Below, one piece after another: positions 34,962-47,327 of a stretch of DNA of 64,000 bases. A program made the position numbers and the translations under genes. Positions within the stretch are counted from its first letter, which is position 1, and every line of letters starts with the position of its first letter. Where the stretch lies: NCBI GenBank assembly GCA_963989385.1, contig OZ022501.1:81638979-81702978 (forward strand), given 5' to 3'. The DNA is from Ctena decussata. Taxonomy: Eukaryota; Mollusca; Bivalvia; Lucinida; Lucinidae. The notes below the pieces were generated by a model that worked only from the letters and a program-made list of their open reading frames with translations, searched no databases and was not told the origin of the DNA.

Positions 34962-35349
34962 TATAGAAACTCAGGTTAAATCTGGGCAAGTTGTGCATAT
35001 CTCAACCAGATTTGGCATGCATAGTTTGTGTATACTCTCTTAATACAAATCTTATATCTTGTACATCTATTTATTAACATACAAAGTGCTCAAGTGTAAA
35101 CATGTACAGTGTGAAATTAATTCGGCAATATTATATTTTGTATTTATGTAAAATGGTAAAACAAGTTCAGCTGCAAAACTTAGGGTTATTAATCAGTGTT
35201 TGCCCAGCCAGCACCAGGAGCCCTGTCCCAGGACCAGTTCACACCTCAATGATATAAAGATGGATGATGATTGTGAGTTGTCTTATCCATTGAGAGTTCA
35301 AAAAGACAACTCACAAACCTTGCAGCCTTAAATTTAGTTGGGATTTGTT

Positions 35350-35550
35350 TAGCTGTACTCCAGATACAAAGGGATAACAGGATACTTAGGAATAGTTCTC
35401 CATAACAACGTATATTGTGACCCTTTATCAGAACCATCTAGCCTCACATCAGCAAGCCGTTTCTTATGAGGGGTCACAACATACTTTTTCATAGAGAAAT
35501 AAGAAAAATTATCTGAATTATCCTGACTACCTTATCTGGAGTTCATGTAT
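35350..35550. mobile_element. MITE M4, degenerate copy
   Basis: Weak TIRs (ACTCCAGATACAAAGG / CCTTATCTGGAGT) around ATTGTGACCCTTTATC and GATGAGG-like GAGGGGTCACAACATA. Confidence 0.5.
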
Positions 35551-35659
35551 AGTCGGTAAAGGTAAGTTTAGAGGGATGGATACACGATCTCTCTGGTTGT
35601 CAAGTCATTTTTTGGATAAAGTATTGTATAAGATGGATTGTTTTTCATGAAATAATTTG

Positions 35660-35936
35660 CCGGGCCGCATAGCGCAATCGGTAGGGCACCTGACTCATAA
35701 GTCATAGGTCCTGGGTTGGAAACCTGGTCTGGCCACATAATTTTGTTTCTCCTTCCGCTGATTCAAGAAGGGCAGTTGTCAGTTACTGGCGAAAGCATGT
35801 GCACTTAGTACTGGTTAACCGCTTAGGAGGTCTAAGCCTGCCCAGGAATAGTGTGGTTAGGTTAACTGACCCTCCCGACATGACCATAGCTGTTTACTGT
35901 GGATGTTAAGCATCATCAAATCTATCAATCAATCAA
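35660..35936 (+). mobile_element. SINE S1 copy 2
   Basis: CCGGGCCGCATAGCGCAATC head and the same ~200 bp body as copy 1, with a (TCAA)n tail. The flanking repeat TCATGAAATAA occurs at 35645-35655 and 35937-35947, but four bases separate the left copy from the head. The head has mutations in the B box (GGTTGGAAACC). Confidence 0.85.
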
Positions 35937-36577
35937 TCATGAAATAAGTCATCAGAAATATTTTACCATTACACTGTCCTGATCATCATAATCAGTAATT
36001 TTGAAACATTTAAGAGAACTAAAATGGATCTCAAATGGCTCGACAAAAATCGTAACTGAAATGAAGGCAATGAATAAACTTAGCGTAAAATATGTGACCC
36101 TTCTGATATCTAAACCTGTAATAAGCCCTAACCTGAACTGCATATTGAGACCAGCTTGCAGAATAGTCTGCTAAGAGTATTGGAAGTCTATATGGCTATT
36201 TGTATTTTGTGGAATAGTTACTAGCCTCCATCTCCCCCATACCAACCTGCTGTTCTGTTTCAATTCTCATAACGTTCCCGAAGTGGCTCAGCGGTACATA
36301 ACTATAGTTGCACACACTTGGCTCCAAGTGTCGGTCTATTATCCACCAGCTGTCCGGGGTTCTCAAATTAGTATTTATTATTATAAAATTGGTAGCTAAA
36401 TTTGCAAATTATTGTACGGAATAGAGCACATTGATAACCTCCCTTGTCAATCTTATGCATTATCATTGATTTAGTCTGTAGAATTTCTCTGTTCTGTTCC
36501 ACCCCTCAAAATACCAATAGCCATCTGTATTGAAGATAGAACCAGGGGTGTCTTTTCTTTGATAGCAGTAAATTTAA

Positions 36578-36967
36578 GGTGAAAGGGAACACTTTGTGGT
36601 GAGGAAATTTTTAGTAAGAAGAATTTCTCCAATTCCATCACGCTTCTCGTTTATGAAAAAAATTGCTCCCTCAAAGAGCATATGAGCCACTACACAAAAC
36701 CTATTAAGTGGTTGTGTGCCCAGTCATATCAGACTCTTCACTAAGCACTTGAGTGGATGCCCAGGCTGATCTTAGTCAGCTCTGGGCCCACAACCACTTA
36801 GTTGTGTTTTCTCGTATCATGGCTCAAATTATTGTAGATGTAACCCCCATTGTTAATGGCTTCTTGTCCAGGGAAGAAAACAGAAAGTAACAAAAGTTCC
36901 TCTTTTGTAAAAGTGGCAGACAAATGTGTATCAATTCATCTTTCTGTTTGGATATGGTGTTATCCTG
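36578..36967 (+). mobile_element. MITE F8 copy split by M1 copy 6
   Basis: Left part to 36682 (AAGGTGAAAGGGAACACT...GCTCCCTCAAAGAGCA) and right part from 36827 (GTAACCCCCATTG...CTTCTTGTCCAGGGAAG). The gap is exactly the M1 element at 36683-36826. Confidence 0.65.
36683..36826. mobile_element. MITE M1 copy 6 inside F8
   Basis: TGAGCCACTACACAAAACC to TCGTATCATGGCTCA; shortened internally. Confidence 0.75.
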
Positions 36968-36990
36968 TTTAACCGGACATTTCTGAAAGT

Positions 36991-37022
<32 letters not shown>
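36991..37022. repeat. G(32) homopolymer
   Basis: Uninterrupted run of 32 G on the + strand. Length in an assembly is unreliable for such runs. Confidence 0.9.
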
Positions 37023-37023
<1 letters not shown>

Positions 37024-37082
37024 ATTTAGAGCATGAATTGTAGTAAATAAGCCTCTACAAAAAGACCTTTAATAAACAATAT

Positions 37083-37560
37083 TAAGGTGAATAAATATAC
37101 CTGCAATTCAGCATTTTTGTTTCCTCCTACTGTCAACTCTTAAAGGTAAGAATTTGCTCCTCTAGGAGCAAATTCTTTAAGAGTAGACCCCCATTTAAAA
37201 GAGCTACTTCATCCAGAGAAGCAAACAGGAATTCATGCAAGTTAATATAACATTATTTTAAGTAAAGCAGCAGGGGGTGTTTATTAGAGCAGGGGCGGAT
37301 ATTAAGAATTTAATACGATATTACATTGTATCGGTATACCTCCATGTTTACTCGCCACATGTACAAAGGAGACAACTTTCATGACATCCCGTTTGCTTCC
37401 CTGGAAGACAAAACCCTTTTGAAAGACGGTCTACTTTTACAGGTAAGCATCTGCTCTCGGAGGAGCAAATTCTTTCCTGAAGGAGACTATTCATTCATAG
37501 TTATCCTCATTGAGAAGAAAGGAAAATGGCAGAGTTGCTTCCCTAAAAGTACCTATTCAC
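37083..37560 (+). mobile_element. Two adjacent MITE F8 copies
   Basis: 37083-37235 is a shortened copy with the palindrome AAGAATTTGCTCCTCTAGGA facing GCAAATTCTTTAAGAGTAGA. 37334-37560 is a longer copy with ACGGTCTACTTTTACAGG and CGGAGGAGCAAATTCTTTCC. The 104-codon frame across the second copy continues into the SINE and is not credible as a gene. Confidence 0.6.
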
Positions 37561-37566
37561 CAGTAT

Positions 37567-37770
37567 CAGGAGCCCTGGTAGCTCAGTGGGTCAAGCGCTG
37601 GCCTACTGATCTAGCGGACGCAGGTTCAAGCCCCGCTTGAGAAAAGAATCATTCCTACCGTAAACGGAGGTCCAATGCACACAGCCTTTCATTATCACCC
37701 TCCTATTATCCTGACATGACTGAACTACTGTTGAAAAGGATGTAAAATAGCAACTCATCCATCAATCTAT
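37567..37770 (+). mobile_element. SINE S2 copy 2
   Basis: Head GAGCCCTGGTAGCTCAGTGG with B box GGTTCAAGCCCC. Body phrases CACACAGCC, ATTATCACCC and CTACTGTTGAAAAGGATG match 21173-21370. Confidence 0.8.
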
Positions 37771-38558
37771 CACTAGTGTCATGTGAAAAGGGAACAAAGT
37801 ACATGTGTGTAATGCAGGTTCTCAAATCAGTCTGCATCTACACAGTAAGGTGTCCTAATTCACTTCAAATTACACAGGATCAATAATTTGAAGCCTGAGA
37901 TCAGACTGCAGATGCAAACAGGAAAGACTGGTATCAGACAGTGCAGACTGTCTTTCTTGACACATGCCCTAAAGTAATTTTTCATGTAGTAGTTGTTATA
38001 CGAGGTGCAACTCCAGAAAAAGGGTGCTTATGACGTATGTGAACAACACTCAGACCAGCCTACACATCCATGCATTCTCACCAGTCTTGGCTGTTTGCAC
38101 ACTTGTGGAAACTGTGGACTATGCAAGAGCCAGTTGGTGAAAATGGATTTTAGCAATTTTTGAGGCCCATGGAACGCTTCTCCTGAGCCATATTTTAACA
38201 TATTTGTGCATGACAGAAGTCTGCTGTGCAAAAAATGGTTTTTACCAGGAGAAAAAATGGTTTTGTTGTATTCTTACAGACCTGAAAATTAACTTTGCCT
38301 GTATCTCGAGATAGATTTCCATTCTCATCCCTGTATAAAGGCTCTAAACAAAGACTACAGCTGGAGGACATAGCTGTATGGACTTGTTTGGAGCCATCCC
38401 ATTTTCAAATTTAAGCCAGTTTTTGCCTTATGCAGCTGATATGTAGAGCATGACATGCAAACACTTGATACATAATGTGAAAAGGTTTGCTCATTTGAAA
38501 AAAAATTCTGTATAGACATTTTTACAGGCTGAAATTTTTGAGGTGTGCAATCCAAATA

Positions 38559-38734
38559 CAGTAGAACTTCAATGGCTCGAACAGGTTGGGACCATGAAAA
38601 TTAGTTCCAGCCAAGGGTAGTTCTAGCCATCCAGGGTTAGTTTCCATATAAAGTGACCTCTTGGGACCAAGAAAAGAGTTCTAGCCAGGCAGGGTGAACG
38701 AGCCATCAGAGTTTGAGCCATTGAAGTCCTACTG
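38559..38734. mobile_element. TA-flanked MITE T2
   Basis: CAGTAGAACTTCAATGGCTC and GAGCCATTGAAGTCCTACTG are 20-bp near-perfect inverted ends with TA on both sides. Internal GGGACCA-type words are symmetric. The surrounding 37771-39240 shows no gene. Confidence 0.85.
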
Positions 38735-39240
38735 TAACATGTATTTTTCATGATCCATAGTGTGACCAAAATGAATGTTCTGTATCCAGTCATTTTCTTG
38801 GTAAAAAACCTAAAGGGCTTTTAACTGGTAGGGGTTGAAAGGGTTTTCACCATTTCTGTCCACACATATCACTATGTTCCCCTGCTCTTGAAGGGAATGA
38901 AAGAGAACACTAGAATATCAGAGCTGATTTTGTTCTTTTTTTATTATTATATGCAGAAACTTAAAAGAATAAAACATTGAAATGACTGATATGAAGAATA
39001 CCATTGGTTAAACATTCTAGAGCACATTTTATGGCCACAATCATGATCCCATCGAGCCTTAGATAAGTCGCGCTGGGAATGAAAATTGAGCCTTCCTTCT
39101 TTCGTAAGTTCTAGGAGCTGTCATAATGTCAGTTGTATGAAAACATCTCCAAGGAAGCTAACTATTTCCCTACCTTCTCGCAACGGACTGTTCTTTAAGG
39201 GAAGATTCTATCTTGAGAGAGCTACCCTAATGTGCTTATG

Positions 39241-39443
39241 CAGAGCTCTAGATAAGAGGGCGTATTTGGTGATAATTAGGGATAATTTTTGTTAATTTTG
39301 CATAAAAACATATGTTGTGACCCCTCATCTGAACCGTCTCAACGAGACGGTTCAGATGAGGGGTCACAACATATGATTTCGATGAGAAATAAGAAAAATT
39401 ATCCTTAATTATCATCAAATACGCCCTCTTATCTAGAGCTCTG
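39241..39443. mobile_element. MITE M4 copy 2
   Basis: CAGAGCTCTAGATAAGAGGG with the complementary end, and TTATG on both sides (39236-39240, 39444-39448). The central hairpin is almost identical to copy 1. Confidence 0.88.
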
Positions 39444-40017
39444 TTATGTATTGGTACATCTAAAACTATTAGTTTTCCATTTGTCCCAAATGGAAAATTA
39501 TTGGTTTTTAGGTGTTCCAATACTTAAACACATTGGGAAATTCTTCCCTGTAAGAGATGACCACCTTGGAGAAGGATATCACCTACCAAGGATGTAAATA
39601 CTACAGTTGTCTCTCTTGCTCAAATGGTGGCCCAATCATGGAAATGCAGCCATACTCCCTTGGTGAAGAAAAATGGTCTCAGCACTAAGGTCACATTTTC
39701 ATTCATACAACTGGAGCATGCCTGAATCGTAAAACTAAACATGATTCAAATTCACTGTCAGATTCTAATTCTGACATAAAACATTACTGGCCACATGTAC
39801 AAGATGTTCTACAATCTAGTCCCACTCAGTAATGAAATTACTTTGTACAACTAACATGACTGAAAGAGCTGACAGATCAGTGAACATGACGTGGTCTGTC
39901 TATTCTCACTGTCATCAAGGAAAAGAATTGCATTTATGTAGAAATTTGACGATAAAACATTCTGCAATTATATTTCTGTTACAGCATATGAACAACTTGT
40001 GCAGTCCCATTTTAAAC

Positions 40018-41994
40018 ACAAGAGGCCCAAATGGGCCTGATATCGCTCACCTGGCTATTGTGCAACGGAACCATTCTGATACAAAATTGGTCCAATTCCA
40101 CTGAGAATTTCTCATTTTCACATTTTCTACTTTTAGTAACAGAGGCCAACTTGCCTGGTCTTTATATATTTACTTTTGAAACACTTTAATGCAAGAATCA
40201 TTTTGCCACAAATTTCATCAAAATCCATTCAGGGGTTACTGAGATATTGCCAGTTTCATGTTTTGTGCTATTTTTAGTAACGGCAGATGGCGGCCATCTT
40301 GGATTGCTAAAATGCAAAAAAATCGAAAAGCCTTCATGCAAGGACCATTTTGACACAAATTTGGTCCAATTCCATTGAGATTTTCTGATTTTCACATTTT
40401 TCTATTTTTAGTAACAGAGGCCAATATGACTGGTCTTACAGTTAGATATTTTTGAAACATCTCAATGCAAGAATCATTTTGACACAAATTTCGTCAAAAT
40501 CCATTCAGCGGTTACTGAGATATTGTCATTTTCATGTTGTGTGCTATTTTTAGTAACGGCAAATGGCGGCCATCTTGGAATGCCAAAATGCAAAAAATTC
40601 CAAAAAGCTTAATGAAAGGACCATTCTAACACAAAATTAATCCAACTCCATTGAGATTTTCTAATTTTCACATTTTTCTATTTTTAGTAACAGAGGCCAA
40701 TATGAATGGTCTACAGTTAGATATTTTTGAAACATCTCAATGCAAGAATCATTTTGACACAAATTTCGTCAAAATCCATTCAGCGGTTACTGAAATATTG
40801 TCATTTTCATGTTTTGTGCTATTTTTAGTAACGGCAGATGGCGGCCATCTTGGAATGCCAAATTGCAATTAATCAAAATGACTTCATGCAAGGAACATTC
40901 TGACCCAAAATTGGTCCAATTCCATTCAAGGGTTCTTGAGTAATTGTCATTTTTATGTTTGTGCTATTTTTAGTAACACCAGATGGCGGCCATCTTGGAA
41001 TGCCAAATTGCAATTAATCGAAACGGCTTCATGCAAGGAACATTCTGACACAAAATTGGTCCAATTCCATTTAAGGGTTCTTGAGTAATTGTCATTTTTA
41101 TGTTTGTGCTATTTTTAGTAATGGCCCCCATGGTGGCCATCTTGGATAGTCAACTTGCACAAAATTGAAATAATTCCATTCAAGAACCAATTCTGCCCAA
41201 ATCTGGTCAGAATTGGTTGCATTTTCTTTAGATATTGACATTTGAGCAAAATCGGCCTTGTAAACGCTAAGTAGGTCACTGTGACCTAATTCCGCTATAG
41301 ATTTTTTTATTTTAATACCAAGGTCCCACTTATGTTCCATGCAAACTTTCAACCAAATATACCAAATGGTTCTGGAGAAGAAGTTGATTTTGTTGTTTTT
41401 GCTATTTTTAGTAACAGCAGCCATCTTGGATTCTTGACCTGACCCAATTTTACAATTTTGAAACCCTGCAGTCTGGTCATGCTCCATGTGAAATTTGAGA
41501 TCCATGGGCTCAGTGGTTTTAGAGAAGAAGTTGTTTGAAGTTGTTTAAATAGGTCATTTTTTGACATTGGCATTTGAGCAAAATTACACACGTAAACAGA
41601 AAGTAGGTCACTGTGACAAAACTCCGCTACAGATTTTTTTCATTTTTACAATTTTGAATACCAAGGTTTCACTGATGTTCCATGCCAAAATTCAGACATA
41701 TATACCCAGTGGTTCTGGAGAAGAAGTTTATTTTGTTGTTTTTGCTATTTTTAGTAACGGCGGCCATCTTGGATTTTCAATCTGACCCAATTTTACAATT
41801 CTGAGACCCTGTAGTCGGGTCATGCTCCATGTGAAATTTGAGAACCATGGGACCAGCAGTTTTACAGAAGAAGATGTTTGAATATTTGTTTTTAGGTGTT
41901 GACGGACAAATTCCGTGACGACGCACAACGAACGACGCACGCATTGGTATGACAATAGCTCACTATGGCCCTTCGGGCCAGGTGAGCTAAAAAA
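40018..41994 (+). mobile_element. Tandem-array element F6
   Basis: 5' end ACAAGA, hairpin GGCCCAAATGGGCC, then GCTCACCTGGC. 3' end CACTATGGCCCTTCGGGCC hairpin, then GCCAGGTGAGC and oligo-A. The 11-bp IR matches exactly. The core motif falls at 40208, 40355, 40484, 40631, 40759, 40905 and 41050, alternating 147 and ~128 bp in the first part, so the ~275 bp monomer is a dimer. Units contain GGCGGCCATCTTGGA. A degenerate (GACG) tract is near 41910-41940. Confidence 0.88.
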
Positions 41995-42340
41995 CAAGAA
42001 AATTTCAGAATTTAATCAAACTGAAAAATATTTTGGCCATGCCTTTATCGGGCTTTTAAAAAATATCACCTATCTCTTAAGCAGCTCTGTATGATTGGGA
42101 AACAAGTATGCTGTGCTGATTTACACTTAGCAAACTAAAACAGATGCTGTATTCAAATTATTTTACAATTTTAGGGTATATACACAATGCTGAAATATTT
42201 TGCATCTGATGTTCAAGGTGAACTCAAAACCTAGCACCGACACTGATACAACATTGTATCAACCTTATTACAAGTTGTGTGCCCTGCTGGGAATATTCAA
42301 AGAAACAAATGTGTAGTTTCATGACTTTGTAAGGTAGGTA

Positions 42341-42612
42341 GTTGGTTGGTTGATTTGATTCTTAACGTCCACGGTAAACAACTAAGGTCATGTCGGGACG
42401 GTCAGTTAACCTAACCACACTATTCCTGGGCAGGCTTAGACCTTCTAAGCGGTTAACCAGTACTAAGTGCACTTACTTTCGCCAGTAACTGACAACTGCC
42501 CTTCTTGAATCAGCGGAAGGAGAAACGAAAGTATGTGGCCAGACCGGGATTCGAACCCAGGACCTCTGACTTACGAGTCAGGTGCCCTACCGATTGCGCT
42601 ACCCGGCCCGGC
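42341..42612 (-). mobile_element. SINE S1 copy 3
   Basis: 272-bp minus-strand copy with a perfect 13-bp target duplication TGTAAGGTAGGTA (42328-42340, 42613-42625). Tail (GGTT)n at the left; head with B box GGATTCGAACCC at 42546-42557. Confidence 0.92.
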
Positions 42613-42670
42613 TGTAAGGTAGGTAACACCTCCATTGATTTCCGCCATTCTTACATCAGGAAACCACATA

Positions 42671-42908
42671 TGAGCTGCGACGAGAAAACCAACAAAGTGG
42701 TCATGCGCCCAGCCCAGACTCAGATCAGCCTGGGCATCCGCTCAGTCTGATCAGAGCCTTCGCTGTCCGCATGGAGGTAGCTTAGACCCTTAGCTACCAT
42801 TTAAGCGCTTAGCCAAGATTCTGATCAGACTGGGCGGATGCCCAGGCTGATCTGAGTCTGCGCTGGGCACACAACCACATCGTTGTAGTTTTCTCGTGTC
42901 GCGGCTCA
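42671..42908. mobile_element. MITE M1 copy 7
   Basis: TGAGCTGCGACGAGAAAACC to TCGTGTCGCGGCTCA, full-length. Intergenic. Confidence 0.85.
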
Positions 42909-43034
42909 ATTATAGCTCTCATGCTTAATTTCCCACGCTTTCCTACTTGTGACAACAATGCATAAAACAAAGACTACAACAGTAAATTACCTAAATACTG
43001 GGAACCTTTACCATGTTAACCAATTACTGTAATT

Positions 43035-43237
43035 CAGAACTCTAGATAAGAGGGGTATTTGATGATAATTGAGGGATAATTTTCTTTATTTCTCATTGAA
43101 ACCATATGTTGTGACCCCTCATCTGAACCCTCTCGTTGAGACAGTTCAGATGAGGGGTCACAACATATGTTTTTATCCAGAATTAACAAAAATTATCCCT
43201 AATTATCACCAAATACTCCCTCTTATTTAAGGCTCTG
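43035..43237. mobile_element. MITE M4 copy 3
   Basis: CAGAACTCTAGATAAGAGG with complementary end, flanked by GTAATT on both sides (43029-43034, 43238-43243). A lone left TIR fragment (GTGCTCCAGATAAGAAGG) follows at 43250. Confidence 0.85.
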
Positions 43238-43581
43238 GTAATTACCAGTGCTCCAGATAAGAAGGCAAAAGACGTGCCCAAGCTTGCTACCAGAATGAGA
43301 TACAATGCAGACCTTTATCAAACTTCTCCAATTTGATCTGGGTCCAAAGTTTGCTCAGGAACTTGTCCAAATACTTTGGGGTCAATACAGCAACTGTACT
43401 GAACATCAGCTATTCCGCCTAAAACATTTCAAGCACGACTGTCACAAATACGGAGTAGCTAATGTGATATTCAGTCAAATTTTTGTTCTTCATACGGTAT
43501 GCCACCTGCAAGAGGCAGAATGTAGTTTTAAAGCCTTCATTTTCTTCAAGGCAAAAACTGTAATAAAGTCTCTATTATATA

Positions 43582-44854
43582 CTGAACATCAAAAGAAACG
43601 CATACAAGTTTAGGTTCAGTTTTCTTCTGTCAGCTGATTTAAGGTTTTAAATCACATATAGTAGAAAACCCTACTAACGGCTGCCAACAATATAAACTTA
43701 GCTTCTTGCAAGATTAGATCTTGATTAAATTTAATCGAGTTATCTCAATTTATCGTGAAACTTTCAAAGCTGTTGTAAGAGTTGTCTTTCCTTTGGCAGT
43801 ATAACAAATTGTTTCCAAAACACGACTCTAATGTGTGGTTATGAAAAGACCGTCGGTTTTATTACCATGGTATTCTTCTTAGGAACATGACAGCAGTTTG
43901 AAGTTGAACACTTGTCAAATTATCTCCCTTGCAATTAAACAAATAGCAAATTGGGAAGTGCAATAACATCAAAAGCTCTATAGTGCTACGAATGAGTGAA
44001 CTCGGGTTTAACGTCCCGCCAACAACGAGGTCATATGGAGACGGGACCTCGGTTTCAAGTCTCATCCGAAAGACCAGAGAAGCGGGGGATCGAACCTGCG
44101 ACCCCTGGATTGGTAGTCTGGAGTGTTATCCACTACGCTACAGCCGCTCCTATAGTGCTACGAAAAATTTCTTTGCAAATCTTTTTATTTTACTCTTGTT
44201 AATTCATTTAAAGACAGGAGTGGTACTATATAAGGAGGATTAACTTCCATAGTGTCATTCTGTCTCTTGATCACATAGTGTCGACACCTCCCTTCAGCCA
44301 ATGAAATTATTATAACTGGTAATTCTGGTCCACTGATTGGTTGAATAAATTTTCACACCTTTACCTGTACAGGTAAGATATGCTAATGCTGGGAACCAGA
44401 CCCCCCGGCAGAGAAGTCCTGTCTTTAACCTCTTCGTATCAATGGTTTTTGTTCTTTTCAAGAAATACAGGGTCAACGGAAATCCAATGGTAAGCCAGTG
44501 TTACTGTTTCTACTGCCAACTTTCACCTGATTGTTTCTCTAAAATGCCAGGCTCAATTGCTTTGATTTTTTTCGCTTTTTTTTTTTTTTATCCTTGCTGC
44601 GGACATTACGTCTGGAGAAAATAAGTATTTTATGGAATTAAAAATTCAGTTTCTGAAAGTATGGTGACTTTTATAACCCCATCACAAAAGCAAGTGTTCT
44701 GGAATCTAAAGTTTATGGAATATCGATGCGTTAAGGTGCTCATTCTGTCGCAATATCATACACAAAGTAACTTAAAATGTCTAAATAAGAGCATATACAT
44801 ATACCTTCAAATAAATTGGGCGTATACATTGTATGCTTTTCTTTTGATGTTCAG
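43582..44854. mobile_element. TA-flanked TIR element, Tc1/mariner-like
   Basis: CTGAACATCAAAAGAAACGC and its complement at the right end give ~27 bp inverted repeats, with TA outside both. 1.27 kb without a transposase frame. It carries SINE S3. Confidence 0.75.
43993..44150 (-). mobile_element. tRNA-derived SINE S3
   Basis: 158 bp with a perfect 14-bp target duplication TATAGTGCTACGAA (43979-43992, 44151-44164). On the minus strand it starts GGAGCGGCTGTAGCGTAGTG (A box TAGCGTAGTGG) and has B box GGTTCGATCCC. No sequence in common with S1 or S2 beyond the promoter boxes. Confidence 0.9.
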
Positions 44855-44946
44855 TATATGTGTAGCAATGAAATTATTACAGGTTTGGTCTCTTTGTCCC
44901 AATAACTAGATTCATAATGGAACTAGGATAACTGGAATATAAAACA

Positions 44947-46192
44947 CACAAGAATTCCGCGGAATGCTATGTCGCACCTGCATTGTGTTTCCACAGTAGT
45001 AAAGACTATATAGTTAAAAGAACTTTATGAAAAACGGACAAAAATGCTAGGGTCAACACAATTTTGGATGTAAAATTTTACTAAGTAAGAAGAGCATGAA
45101 ATATAGGCAAAGGGTAGGAATAACTGAAACATCCCTCGTGAACATTCTAAGAAGAAACTTTATGCCAGGTGTGATGACTACAGGTATCATACTTTCAGAC
45201 GAAAGGACTAAAGCGCCAGGGCCGATATATATTTTGGGGTTTAAAATTTTGCGAAGTCAGCAGAGCATGAAATATATGTAAAGGGTAAATTAATTGCATC
45301 AGCCCTCAGGAACATTATCAGAAGAAACTGGATGCCAGGTTTGATGATTCTAGGTATCATAAATCGTGAGAAATGAACTTAAACACTAGGGTGGACATAA
45401 TTTTGAATATAAAATTTTACTAAGTCATGAAATATAGGTCAAGGTATAAATAAGAGCAATAGCCCTCAAAAACATTCTTAGAAGAAGCATTATGCCAGGT
45501 TTGATGAGTGTAGGTATCATAATTTGCGAGATATCTACTTAAAAATGAGGGTTGACGTAATTGTTGAGGGACGGTTTTACAAAGTCAGCAGAGCATAAAA
45601 TAAAGGTGAAGGTTTAAATAAGAGCAACAGCCCTCAAGAACACTCTAAGAAGAAGCTTTATGCCAGGTTTGATGATTGTAGGTATCATAGTTTGCGAGAA
45701 ATGGACTTAAATGCTAGGGTCGACGCTAGGGTCAACGTAATTGTTGGTGACCTGTTTTACAAAGTCAGCAGAGCATAAAATACAGGGTAAGGGTAAAAAT
45801 AAGAGCAACAGCCCTCAAGAACATCCTAAGAAGAAGCTTTAGTTTAGTTTAAACATATTTTATTCATAATTTCACTCACATGCAACATAAGATATACACA
45901 AAAAATAGTTAATGGGATTGGAATGAAAGCAAAATGCTTATAGGATTCCTCTCCCTGCTTATAGGATTCCTCTCCCTATAAGCATAAAATAAAGGTGAAG
46001 GTTTAAATAAGAGCAACAGCCCTCAAGAACACTCTAAGAAGAAGCTTTATGCCAGGTTTGATGATTGTAGGTATCATACTTTGCGAGAAATGGACTTAAA
46101 TGCTAGAGAGCCTAGGGTCGACGTAATTGTTGACGGACGGACGTACGTACGGAATGACTGACGGACGGACGGAAAAGTGAACTCCTATATCA
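44947..46192 (+). mobile_element. Tandem-array element B3 (3' hairpin missing)
   Basis: 5' end ACAAGA, palindrome ATTCCGCGGAAT, then GTCGCACCTGC. Units carry ATGCCAGGTTTGATGATTGT (for example core start 45663). (GACG)n at 46132-46165. The element stops in CTCCTATATC, before the hairpin that B1 and B2 have. Repeat R1 is inserted near 45837-45980. Confidence 0.87.
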
Positions 46193-46382
46193 TTAAGACA
46201 GCTTTGAATGTAAAACTTGGAACACATTTGGAATGATAGAGAGAGCTCTGCCTGTGCTAATGTACAGACTCGCTAAGTAATTAACTGCTGTCTCTAGCAA
46301 GTTTATACCCAGCTCAACTGGAGCTGTCTGATTATGGTATACACCAGTCACAATTCTACCGACTGTTTGGAAGATAAAATAT

Positions 46383-46709
46383 CTGGCCATCTGCCCAGCC
46401 TGATCAGAATCTTCACTGTCAGCATGGAGGTAGCTTAGACCTCTTGAAGATTGCTAATGACTATCATCCAGTAATTAAGCCCGGACACGAGAAAACCAAC
46501 AAAGTGGTTGTGTGCGCAGTGCAGACTCAGATCAGCCTGGGCATCCACCCAGTCCGTCAGACTCTTGGCTATGCGCTTAAAGGGTAGTTAAGAGTCTAAG
46601 CTACCTCCATGCGGACAGCGTGGACTCTGATCAGACTAGGCGGATGCCCAGGCTGATCTTAGTCTGCTCTGGGCGCATAACCGTGTTGGTTTTCTCGTGT
46701 GGCGGTTCA
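46383..46709. mobile_element. MITE M1 half copy and copy 8
   Basis: 46386-46445 is a fragment (CTGCCCAGCCTGATCAGAAT, GCATGGAGGTAGCTTAGACC). 46476-46709 is a near full-length copy ending TCGTGTGGCGGTTCA. Confidence 0.75.
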
Positions 46710-46780
46710 TATAATCTTATCCAGTCAGCTTTCTATCAGAAAAAATTGCAATCTGCTAAGCAGAGGCTACATAGTTAATT

Positions 46781-46977
46781 CATAGCTCCAGATAACAGAG
46801 TATTTAATGATAATTAGGGATTTTTGTTGACTGTGCATGAAAATGTTATGACCCTCATCAAAACAGTGACAACACGATTCGGATGTGGTGTCACAACATA
46901 TGATTTCAATGGGAAATAAGAAAAATCTTCCCTCAATTATCATCAAAATTTTTTCTCTCCTTTTCTTTTAAGTTCTG
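46781..46977. mobile_element. MITE M4 copy 4
   Basis: CATAGCTCCAGATAACAGAG at the left, TTTTAAGTTCTG at the right, TAATT on both sides. The hairpin has decayed (GTTATGACCCTCATC / GATGTGGTGTCACAACATAT). Confidence 0.7.
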
Positions 46978-47327
46978 TAATTTTCTTACACTGACAAATA
47001 TACTTGGAACCATTAAAAACGCAACTACATGTATTTACTTGAGATATAATCAGATAAAAAGAAATGCCACAAGGCTGTAATATACTTCATGCAATTTGCC
47101 TTTTGTTCGGCAAGGTTTTAGCAACAGTTTAGCTTAGGTCAATTTGTCTGAGTTAAAAAGGTAAAATCAACAAACTCAATTCCAAATATTTAGGAAATTA
47201 AAATTCGGTCTAATTCTATTGATACGATCCGTAGTATGATACCTGAAATTGAAAAACAACGCAAAAACTGAAATCATATTGCAGGTGCCGTTTTAAAGAT
47301 TTTGACATTCCAATTTTACAGTGTTAA

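Noticed and set aside
43305..43613. 102-codon frame beginning MQTFIKLLQFDLGPKFAQEL
   Set aside because: No recognisable domain. It runs into the left inverted repeat of the TA-flanked element at 43582 and has no splice or promoter context.
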